A stretch of DNA of 64,000 bases from Pycnopodia helianthoides (Eukaryota; Echinodermata; Asteroidea; Forcipulatida; Asteriidae): contig CM063249.1 of the NCBI GenBank assembly GCA_032158295.1, positions 5,843,195 to 5,907,194 on the forward strand, given 5' to 3'. Below the pieces are notes generated by a model. It was given only the letters and a program-made list of their open reading frames with translations. It was not told where the DNA came from and made no database searches. The position numbers were made by a program, and so were the translations under genes. Position 1 is the first letter of the stretch, and each line of letters opens with the position of its first letter. Positions 37,400 to 47,478 of the stretch are shown here, piece by piece.

Positions 37400-37745
37400 G
37401 CAACTACCGGGTCAGAATTGACCCGGATATTGGGTCCGGGGGGGGCACGCCCATTTCTGGGTCAGTGTCCCCGGAATCTGTGTCAAAATTACCCAGAAAT
37501 GGGTCAAGCTGATGTAGAATCCGGGTTGGAATTCATTTTGATTTAAAATTTCCAATTTTGTTTTTTGTAAAACTTCCGGTCAGCCTGATCCAGGAATGGG
37601 TCAGCCCGACCCAGGAATGGGTCAGCCCGACCCAGGAATGGGCCAGCCCGACCCAGGAATGGGTCAGCCCGACCCAGGAATGGGTCAGCCTGACCCAGGA
37701 ATGGGTCAGGACCACTGGGACCCGGAATCCGGGTCAATTCGAAAC
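37400..37745 (+). repeat. GGGTCA element with a 21-bp minisatellite
   Basis: 37580-37712 holds about six to seven units of GACCCAGGAATGGGTCAGCCC. The flanks contain related, diverged GGGTCA/TGACCC motifs, so the array may have grown from one end of a TIR element. Confidence 0.88.
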
Positions 37746-38600
37746 CGGACGTTTTTAGAGTGTGTAAATTCCCCCTTAACCCTTTAGTCTCTGAACCGCC
37801 CGAGTTTGCTAAAAAAATGTTTAATTTTCAAGACTTTCTTAAGTACATTATACTAGATCGTGGTTACAAATATTTTAAAAACGATACACAAGGCTTGTTA
37901 TTTACCTACAATTTGCGTCCTTTTCGTTAATATTGGCATTGATTAACATAATATTTCAATTTCGGCGGGGATAAGTCCCAAGGGAACAATAAGTGTCTCC
38001 CGGTAATGGCCACCATTAAATTTCATGGAGGTTATTTTTCTTAAGGTTAAAAAATGAACTCAATTGTTTTGAAGGCTGTTACTGGCGTTCGACTGCTCAC
38101 TGATTAGTTCCAACCATTAGTTTTCGACAGTATCATCATGATGATAGCTAAACAAACATGTCGTGGTTTTGGTTAGAGCTACAGAATTTATAATCATTGG
38201 CGTTAACGTTTTTACAATTCAACTTTTAACTGTGAAGGACGGAAACGAAAAAAGCTATCTATATAAATTATACGATTGCCATTGTCTCGACCAATGCGTA
38301 CCAATGACTATTTAGTTTTATTTTTGTGTTACTTGTTTCCCCCTCTCCAAACACAAGCTGGTGAGCGTTTCCTCCTACCCCATGTTACGGTGTATCGCTT
38401 TGGGCGGCTGGGCGGTCCAGTGGCTAAAAGCTTAAGGTCGTTGTAAAAAGTGATCCCTATAATAATTTCACATGGGTAAGAAAAAGAGTCCATGTTTAGC
38501 CTTTGAGAAAGACTCCGCTTGGTTCGAAACGTGAGGCAAGATTGAGATAAAAACTAAATTACTGGTAAGATTTGAGTGAAACGCATGTGTACACACAATA

Positions 38601-38931
38601 AAGCCCTTTTCACACTACTCTATTCCCCGTGGGCAACCCCGTGGAATAACGGTCGGCCTTTTCACACTATGATCGCTTTGCCCCCTGTCTGCCACCTGTC
38701 TGCCCCGGCAATGGGCATACCCCGGGGAATAGCCACCCCTGCTACGGAGTAGGGGTAAGCGGTAAAACCCCGGGGTATTCTTGAAACATGCAACAGGAAC
38801 ACTGTGGAATAGGGACCCATGCGGGGTTAGATGTGAAAGTGCGCCGGGGTAACTGTAGGGTGAACAAAAACACCGGGGCCTCCCCGGGGCTGTATTCCAC
38901 GGGGATAAGAGATGCAGTGTGAAAAGGGCTT
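38601..38931. mobile_element. 331-bp MITE, AAGCCCTTTTCACACT ends
   Basis: Perfect terminal inverted repeats (AAGCCCTTTTCACACT with AGTGTGAAAAGGGCTT). The core is rich in CCCCGG palindromes. No coding capacity. Confidence 0.85.
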
Positions 38932-40609
38932 CAGAGACTTAAAATGTTCGTTAATTTACCCCCTTTGGACTTGACCTAAATGAGTTTGGGTTTTGTTTTC
39001 TCTGGTCAGAGACGGGGAACGACTGAGGAGGCAGCAGTAAGCAGTGGACTAAGACGGTGAACAACGACTTGATGCAGAGACCCAGGAAGCCAGCGGCGAG
39101 TTCCCGTCCAGCCAGGCTTCAAGAAACATTGATGGGACCGTTTCGTGGGTTGCAGAGAGAGGGAACATCTTTGCGCTGACAACCTGGAAGAGTCTGCGAC
39201 CAGACGGGAGTTGAAGATCTATGGATTTGTGGTATGTGGACGTACAGTGGAGGTTCGCCAAAGGACCGAAGGTATAGGAAAACTGTGCCCTATCCGACCT
39301 CCACCTGATAAGTTCGCTTGTGCGATTCGTCTCCTTTGATGTTGGACTTCATTTATATATTTATTCATTTAATTTAATCTCTAGAGCAACTGGCAGTAAA
39401 TGCAATCTTGTAATATTTGCGGAGACGCATATAATTTTTTTTTTCATAAAACTTTTTTTGCTGTTCAATGGAAAACAAATGACATGTGTTTTCACCCAAG
39501 TTGAATTGAATTGAATTGACATCAAACTCTTTCTGATGAGTTGTGATGGTTCTGAAAAAACGGCGGTAAAACTCTTTAGTTATAAACAAATACATTAACT
39601 TAAAAGAAAATAAACAAAAAGTAATACAAAATAGTTTTAGAGAGATCGCAATGGTGGAGGTCGGAAAACGCAAGTTGGCTTTTAAGATAAAGACTAGAGT
39701 GTGAAGACTACGAACGGTAAGAGAAGACCTAACCCGTTCTCTTGCAGAGTCCCTCCCCTTTTTGTCTAAACCTCTCCTCAAAACAATGTTTGGCGATCTT
39801 CATCTTGTTGATGTTGTCCTTGCTTACTTTCAAGGTGACTTCACACCCATGTCTTGGTATGTCTTGCTCGGCATATTGGTCGAAGCCAATTGATGCTTTT
39901 TAGGAGACTAGTCTTGCTGGACTATTTTTGAACAAGGGTTGACACTTCAAGTCGCCATTTTGTCATGGTTATCTTTAATGATTTGTAATAACCTATAAGT
40001 ATACAAGATACAACTAAAACTTCATTCATAATAATTTTCAATAAATCTTCTAAGGACATGAGTAATTGTTTTTGATTTTGAAGACATAAAGCAAACTAGA
40101 TTAATAAACGAGTAGAAATAAAATATATGTACATACTGCACTTTTCCCCTCCGCTGCTGCGCTTTGTGCGTTGGGCACAAAACCCACAACCAAGTGTTTT
40201 AGAAGTTATCATACAGTCAAATATTTCAGTCCGATCACCATTTATTTGGTGATTAATGTTTGACTTAGGAGTATTACATAGAAAACTTAGACAAGCTAAT
40301 TAATATTTACATATTCCTAACATCAGCATAACATCAATTCTGACTATAGACATTTTCAACTGAGCATGAACAACATTAGTTTTTGTTTTATAATAAGAAA
40401 AAAATAAAAAATAATTAAACAACATTCCTGTAACCCTTGCTCATGTAAATATTTCACTGCTCTACAGATAACACCAACTCTCTACTATTTCAGCATGTTC
40501 AAAAACTAAAGTGAGAATGATGATTTTTGTTAAAATGTACATAAATACAATTTTCATGGATTTTCTGGGTCGAAAAATAGTGCATCTGGCAGGTAATGAA
40601 TTTGTCTTT

Positions 40610-41975
40610 TTGACATTGTTAATTGATGATGCAGCTAACTACGAATCAAAACATTTGTACGCACGCTGAGTACACGAACTACACTACACAGCGCTGCTAC
40701 GGCCGCTGACTTTTCCCGTTATTGAACCAACATATCAATTACATTATTTCAGATAATCAATATCTTAAACTTATTAAATATTTGATCATTGTACCATAAA
40801 CTACCAGCACAAGGATTCATGGTTAGATAAGATATGGGCTTGAAAGTAACTTTGAAATCACTAACCACTATACATTTATAATGATTGACATCCGATCAAA
40901 CATATTTAATGTCTCTTTCTTAAGTCTTGCAACAGATGGCCTCCATAAAACGTCACTTTTGTATCATTGATGTAGTAGAGGTTTTTGTGTTCATAGTCAT
41001 TTCCACTTCGACCTAGAAATGTATATTCAAACAAGTGTTGTTTTTAATGTATGATTTCCATGTACGTGACGCATTGTCATATCTCCAGTGTTTAAATGAG
41101 CATTACAGAATTGGTAATTGTAAAATATACTTTTGATCACGGATTTACATAAAACCTACACGGTCTAATGATGATGACAGTAGAAAACATCCCTTGAAAT
41201 ATTTCTGTCTGAAATGCCATATTTGATGAGAAATGAATAAACTAATTTTCCGATTGGAGTTTATCGCTCAGTGAGCGTTTTATTCATTTGTTGAACCTAT
41301 ATGATTTCATGCAAATGTGTAATCGGTTTTCCACTATTTTCTCGTGACCCAGATGGCCGATCGATCTCAAACTTCTACAGGTTTGTCAGTTTATGTATAT
41401 GGTGGATTACATAAAGTGCTTACACTGCCAGCAACTGTTTTGTTAGCAAAAACCAATTCTGTAATGTTCCTTTAACAGTGTTAATTGATGATGCAGCTAA
41501 CTACGAATCAAAACATTTATACGCACCCCGAGTACACGAACTACACTGCACAGCGCTGCTACGGCCACTGACTTTTCCCGTCAATCGCGCTTTTATTGAA
41601 CCAGCAGATCAATTACCTAATTCAAATAATCAATATCTTAAACTTATTAAGTATTTTATCATGGTAACATGTACTACAAGCACTAGGAGTCAAGGATTTA
41701 GATAAGACGGGTTTTTAAAGTAACTTTGAAATCAAAAAGGGCTATACATTTATAATGATTGACATCCGATCAAACATTAATGTCTCTTTCTTAAGTCATG
41801 CAACAGATGGCCCCCATAAAACGTCACTTTTGTAACATTGATGTAGTAGAGGGTTTTTTTTGTGTTCATAGTCATTCCCATTTCGACCTAGAAATGTATT
41901 TTTAAACAGGTGTTGTTTTTAATGTATGATTTCCATGTACGTGACGCATTGTCACATCTCCAGTGTTTAACATTT
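40610..41975 (+). repeat. 0.5-kb tandem duplication split by a MITE
   Basis: Blocks 40610-41091 and 41476-41968 are similar throughout (GTTAATTGATGATGCAGCTA to ATCTCCAGTGTTTAA), separated by family A MITE 41092-41475. Confidence 0.85.
41092..41475 (+). mobile_element. TTAA MITE family A, between two duplicated blocks
   Basis: Complete copy with a degenerate left end (TTAAATGAGCATTACAG). Lies exactly at the junction of the 0.5 kb tandem duplication at 40.6-41.97 kb. Confidence 0.87.
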
Positions 41976-42149
41976 TGTAGTCTGACTTTCATAGTTTGGT
42001 GATCCCTGCAAATCACCAGATTTACGACTATACCATGAAATATTGAAGTCTACAAAGGGGCACAAGGCCAAGACCAGCGCGGGCAACAGAGTCCAGTTGC
42101 CCCGAGGTCTGCGCGAAATTCCAGGCGTGCGATCTCACCAGTGCGTCAC

Positions 42150-42890
42150 TTAATTTTTGTCAACCTCGTAATAGTTACAGTTGGCATCGGTGGTATCAGA
42201 TACCGGTTTGTCGACTGTGACATCAGAGCGCTTCACATTGTAGCTGACGCACTTGGTGTTGTTCACACTGAACGACCAGCAGTCGGGTCTCTCAGAACAA
42301 GCTGCACAACACTGCATCAGAGAAGACACCCGTCTCTCCCCGATGATGTAATCACTGAGAGAACTGCATCCCCGGTCTTCCCTGTCCAGCTCCACTTTGG
42401 AGCAACGACCCGCAAGCCGCGGGCATAGAGGTCGCTCGCACATGACGTAGCGTTGAACTCCGCACTTAGCATCAGCCCAATTACCTCCGAAGGTCCACAT
42501 GATCATGCAACGCCCACCGTCCGACTGGCCCTCCAGCCATGCTGCATGATCCGTTTGTTTGGGTAGAGCCGACGGCTTCCAACAAACTATCTCTCCATCA
42601 TCCCCTGCCGGCCTGAAGCATCCCAACCATAAACCCCCACTCGAATAATTCTGCCGGTTGAATAAAATCCGAATCCAATAGTTTTCTTGTATTGTTGAGG
42701 GCAGTACAATGTTACCGCCGACCTCTCGACAAGCAACGACGGCGTCTTCCCAAGTCATTTGTTGACTGGACAGCGGCAAGTAGCAGCGTTGATTATTTTG
42801 AACCCACCCTTCGGAACATGATCTGCATCTTACGATTGTTACCAATATTGCAACCATCGGTAACACGGGCACTTTCAAATACGTCCACAT
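42150..42890 (-). CDS. Secreted C-type lectin-like protein with C-terminal Cys-rich domain
   Basis: A single 246-residue open frame. Residues 1-22 form a signal peptide ending near VRCRS. Residues 25-152 form a C-type lectin-like domain: CSEGWVQNNQRCY, WEDAVVACREVGGNIVLPS, LWLGCF, a Trp-rich core, then GGNWADAKCGVQRYVMCERP. The Ca/sugar motifs EPN/QPD and WND are missing; the positions read LEGQ and NWADAKC, so calcium-dependent sugar binding is doubtful. Residues 155-240 hold about ten cysteines in a pattern like PAN/apple domains (CCAACSERPDCWSF). A splice acceptor (ttcag) sits two bases before the ATG, so a non-coding upstream exon is likely. Immune recognition or secreted adhesion would fit; neither is shown. 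The coding exon has no frame breaks. Confidence 0.85.
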   Translation of the reverse strand: MWTYLKVPVLPMVAILVTIVRCRSCSEGWVQNNQRCYLPLSSQQMTWEDAVVACREVGGNIVLPSTIQENYWIRILFNRQNYSSGGLWLGCFRPAGDDGEIVCWKPSALPKQTDHAAWLEGQSDGGRCMIMWTFGGNWADAKCGVQRYVMCERPLCPRLAGRCSKVELDREDRGCSSLSDYIIGERRVSSLMQCCAACSERPDCWSFSVNNTKCVSYNVKRSDVTVDKPVSDTTDANCNYYEVDKN

Positions 42891-43039
42891 AACTGAATTA
42901 TTTGAAGAAAGAAACTAGAATTTAGAGTGTTGTTGCCTTACCGAAATGTTTATGTGGTTCAAGGCCTGTTGGGTTGAAGTTGCCGCGATGAATTTAACCA
43001 AAACCTGGTCACGCTGACTGTGTTCTTTTTTGCTTGCAA

Positions 43040-43310
43040 TCGACGCAGCGGTTCGAATCCTAGTCAAGCTTTCTATGCTCTTGGACACACACAGACAAGG
43101 TTCGCGTTATACCTGTGGTTTTGGAGAGCGCATGCGGAGGGTTCGAATCCTGGTCGAGCTTTCTATACGCTCTTGGACACACAGACAAGTTTTTCACCCT
43201 TGTTATGATACGTGTACTTTTGAAGTGCGCGTACACAAGCGTCGGTTCAAATCCTGGCTGTGTTGATCATGTTTGCGATTGGCGTTGGTTCATATCCTGG
43301 TCACGATTGA
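43040..43310 (+). repeat. B-box-like tandem motif cluster
   Basis: GGTTCGAATCCTAGTC, GGTTCGAATCCTGGTC, GGTTCAAATCCTGGCT and GGTTCATATCCTGGTC at about 43053, 43139, 43244 and 43288. The shared flank is GAGCTTTCTATACGCTCTTGG. Directly upstream of the lectin gene. Confidence 0.7.
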
Positions 43311-46300
43311 TAATACTTGACATGAAGAGTCACAAGGTTATCGTTCTGTTAAAGCTGCGAGTGCATAAAGGGCAGTAAATGGCGTCAAATAGTCACTTTC
43401 CTGTGTTCTCGTTGACGCTTCCTTCGCGAATGGTGGAGTTCTGGTCGAGTGTTAGATGTTTAAAACCATCGGCCTTTTTTACACCCAGTCACCTTCCTAG
43501 CACGGTCACTCTGTGAGAAAGTAACATAAGCTGTCTTGTAAGACATTTTATACTTGTCAACATCAACAGCAAAAGTGATGACTGCAACCACCTGAATAAA
43601 CGGCGTCAAACCTTATCAGTTACACAAACTAGACTGTAAACTGAAAATTCAACCAACACTAGTTTTATATTACTTCACTGCTCAAATTTGTAATATGATG
43701 TACTTACATCGCCATAGCAACGACCATCGGCGAATCCCTTAATCGCTTAATGGGACACTAAAAGCACCAATTTATGCATTTTTTATGTAGGCCCTACAGA
43801 CAGCCCTTAAGACAAAAGAGAGAGGTAAAGACTTGTTGTGCAAATGGACAAGCAAGGTCAACTGTAACTATTTTTAAAACCACCTTGTATCTCTCTATAA
43901 TTCTTCTTAATGGATCCCATGAATATATTTTAATACAAATGTTAATTTCGCACGATTGTAACGATATGTAGTTGTGAAAGTTCATTGCACTTTCCTGATC
44001 TTACTGCAAGGGAATCAATCGATTGTAGGACAGAATTTCCATAATCAGTACGAAGAAAAGAAACAACATGAATCTTGAGTGTTTACAGTTCATAATCGAA
44101 CCAAAATCTGTGAGAATGTCAACTCTTCTCGTCATAATATACCCTTTTTTGCCAACACGAGGCACCTGTTTGGTCCCAACGGAGTTGCAGCATCCTGTCA
44201 CAACGGTGTGGCAGGCCCATTTGATAGGTTAAGAGGGTCTGTTCTGCCTTATCTCAATGATTTATGTTTGCTAAACCAGTCTGCTGTCGGCACAAGATCA
44301 CAAGACCTTCATTCACAAAAGCCCATGAACCTAGAGCGGTCAGACACAACATGCCTTACCAGCAAGCTGTGGTAGTGCCCTGTGGCCCGCGTGCCTCAGA
44401 GATAGGAGTTTGTGCATGACCTATGGGAATTGTTTTTTTCACTACCCCTCCTGACCAAATTGACGACCCCTGTTGATTGACACCCCTCCTAAAACGTGTG
44501 TATTGGTACACTGCAGGATACCAAGGAGTATCACGGGGTTGGGATCTACCATTTTGAAATGGTTATGCTTTTCTTGATATGTGCCAGGGGACTGTGGTTG
44601 GGTGCATCGCTGCAATGACACAATTACGCGTGTTATGTTGGTTTGCGCGTATACCTTGCAACAGATCCCCTACGAGTGGAGTGATGTACATGTAGATCAC
44701 TCGGTATCTCCAATGAGACGAAGTGTGTTACAGGTGGGCTAACTCCTCTCTAGTTGTTGGTTACTGTAGTTATATCCATCATTCAAGTAAGATTTGTGAG
44801 TTACACTTTCGCACCCACTTTTTTCGGGTCAAGAGCAATATGACATTAATGCCTGCAAACATCTAGCGGTCAGAGTGGCGTCACACTAGTGAGGCTGTTG
44901 CTATAAGGAAGATACTTCGTGCAAGACGCAAGAGTCAAGATGAAATGATGTCCGTTTTATTTTTATTCGTAAACTCCCCCCAAAACCCACAATTTACAAT
45001 ACTTTTCTAACTGCTAATTGATGCGGACGTGGTACCGTTCGTGCAAAGTTTAAAAGCACTGCTTTTCATAACAGTTTTGGCTCAGTGTCTCAATAAGATG
45101 TGTTATAGTTGCAGTTCGTTTTGGGTAAATGGCTTTCTCTCTTGGCAACGTTTTACCACAATTTGTGGAAGTCGTGACGTCATTCAGGGAGTGCAGTTAC
45201 TTTATACACGTTAGGCCTGGACCAGTTAAAGAGGTTGGGCCACGCTAGAGGTCACTCTAAAAAAATTATTTAAATCCCCAAATACACATATATCTACCAA
45301 GAAAACACTGTGACAGAGTTATAGAATGAATGGGTATTCGTTTACAACGCAGTTTCTAAGCCTCTTTTCAACCCCGCCTTCAGGCAAAATCGGAACAACA
45401 GCAGTCGGTGCCAGAAAGCTGTCTCAAAAAATTCAAAAGAATAGTGACGTCGCAGTACGTACCCCTCTGTCAAACGGCTGTTTGTTATTATTCATTGAGC
45501 ATTGCATGGTACAGACCATCCGGGCATTCAGTACGTATAGTGACGTCATGTTTGTTTGCTAACCTCATTTACGGGATTTTGATAAAATAATTTAGGGGGC
45601 GGGCTAGTGAACGGAGTTAAAAAAAACTCACTACAAATATCACTTCTTTTGTTAATGTAATGTTACAAAAGATGCAACAAATTATAGAAAGCAGAAAACT
45701 AAAAAATAACGTCAACTTCAATTACCATGGCCCATCCTCTTTAAGTTGAGTCTTACATAAAGAGTAAGATGGTTTGTATAAACTCGATACATATAAAAAC
45801 AACTATTTTGTATCTTTAGACCAATCACATTGTGGATTTCCATTCGGTGATCACTCCCTACCTTCTTTTCTAATTGTCATTAATAAAGGAGTGAATCAAT
45901 ATTTATAGTCTGTCTCGGTAACGTTTCAGCTAGAATTATTCTAGTGGAGAGAATTGAAGATTCTTGCACCATCGTAAACGTGTTTCCAATCATTATGTAT
46001 TGAATGATAAGTTTAAAGCCCAGTACGTTTTACTCCATTATGAGAAGTGCATTTTATTCAATATATGAAGTGTGGGGAATAGAGTTTTTCAGTTTTGTAT
46101 AAAATCAGTCATTTATCCGTGTGTCGTGTTTTTCCCCTCGTGGCCGATCCGCTCTATCCGCCCGCTCAAGTATTTTGCCGTAAAAGAAGCATCAATTCAT
46201 GGTCCCCTCTCGTTCCTTTTTTGACCTTTTGACATGTCTAACTGTATACAGTTTAGGGTGACCGTGTAAAGACATGATTCATCTGAAATGAAATCGCGTC

Positions 46301-46599
46301 AACGTACTTGCATTGACACGCGCGTACTAAGCGTCCTACAGACCCCTTGCGTATGACGTCACAAGCCCAAAACGGTCCCCTCATTGAGGTCAATGAAGAG
46401 CTACCATTGGCTGAGAGTTTTGCGCAGCGCGTGCACACGCGTGACATCACCGAGATGGCGGTCGAAAGTTTTTAACGAGCGTTGTTGTGTAACAATGGCC
46501 TCTCACTGAGTTTGACGCGTATAAACAAAACAATGGATTTACATGGTTTCGAAACGTAACACAGCTCTGAGATTTCGCAAACATAACATAACTTTATAC
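43311..46599. other. No coding gene seen
   Basis: A good minus donor (GGCGAT|gtaagt at 43713) could end a non-coding lectin exon. 46330-46480 repeats the GACCCCTTGC...CGTGACATCA type also present near 4.0 and 1.0 kb. Confidence 0.4.
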
Positions 46600-46640
46600 T
46601 GATCGCAGAGTCAAGTTTGAGGAGTCTGAAGCTGTGAAAG
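46600..46640 (+). other. Candidate non-coding first exon end of the ODAD1-like gene
   Basis: A good donor (GTGAAAG|gtacgt) ends at 46640. It lies about 650 bases upstream of the acceptor aaaacag at 47286, which precedes the coding start by 28 bases. The exon start is not defined; the upstream GC-richer stretch at about 46300-46500 is a possible promoter but overlaps a dispersed repeat. Confidence 0.4.
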
Positions 46641-47314
46641 GTACGTCTTATAATTTTTTTTTTTTATCTTAGCCTCATGTAGCCTCTTCTTCTATTTGTT
46701 TTTAAAGGTGGGGGTAGGGGCCATGGCCATTTTTTCTCCTATACTACTTTATCTTTTTACTTTTGTGGTCTTCAGTTAGCCTAGTGCTTTATATCTTTGT
46801 ATTTTGTCGTCAGCATTTTGTAATGTCATTGTTCGTATTGTCTGTCTTGTCCTCGTCTCGTGATTCAATGTATGTTTTTTGTCTGTATATAGGCTGTTTT
46901 CTACAAGCCTCGGCTTACTCTAACAGCCTCATGCTCTTGCTTCTCTCTTGAACTTAGTTCATTCCTAATTATTTATTTATTATTTGCTTTAACACTATAT
47001 TAATTTTGTATACTTAGATGCGCTTTTGTTTTCGTTACCTTTCTATGTACTGATACTCTAATATTGAATATTTTTGCAAAAAGAGCATGGAATAAACGTC
47101 TTATTGAATTGAATTGAATTGAATGAACGTAGTCTTTGATCACTAAAAGTGTGCACAATGTAAAGTTCAATTTAATTTTCGCTTATCAAACCACAATTTA
47201 TTATAATCTTGTTCGTCTTGATTCATGCATAATACAATGTTAAATTATTGTAACTTTGATTTAACTGCAATAATGTCTGAAAACAGGTAAATTTGAAATA
47301 AGAAATATTTGAAG

Positions 47315-47478
47315 ATGAACCGCCCTACAATGAACGGAATGGAGTCTCCGACGGAGCAAGAGAACGACGAACGGATGGCTGAGGAGGAGTTGGGGAGACT
47401 TCACCGCCAGTACCGCATCGTTGAAGGCCATCGGAAGGCCTACTTCGAAGAGGCTAGAAATATCATCCGGAAACAAAT
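47315..47478 (+). CDS. ODAD1: ODAD1-like coding exon 1
   Basis: Starts MNRPTMNGMESP; later Met codons at residues 6 and 9 are alternatives. Contains ELGRLHRQYRIVEGHRKAYF and ARNIIRKQ, the conserved N-terminal block. The exon extends upstream to an acceptor at 47286. Ends AAAT|gtgagc in phase 2. Confidence 0.85.

Larger units (their letters stand above)
28590..42149. other. No host gene seen; repeat-rich intergenic region
   Basis: Apart from the elements listed, no exon chain with consistent phases was found. The stretch 38990-39310 has GC content and a cag acceptor that could be an unrecognised exon, but nothing supports it. Confidence 0.45.

Noticed and set aside
37533..37787. Open frames through the GGGTCA array on both strands
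   Set aside because: They are products of a 21-bp repeat unit.
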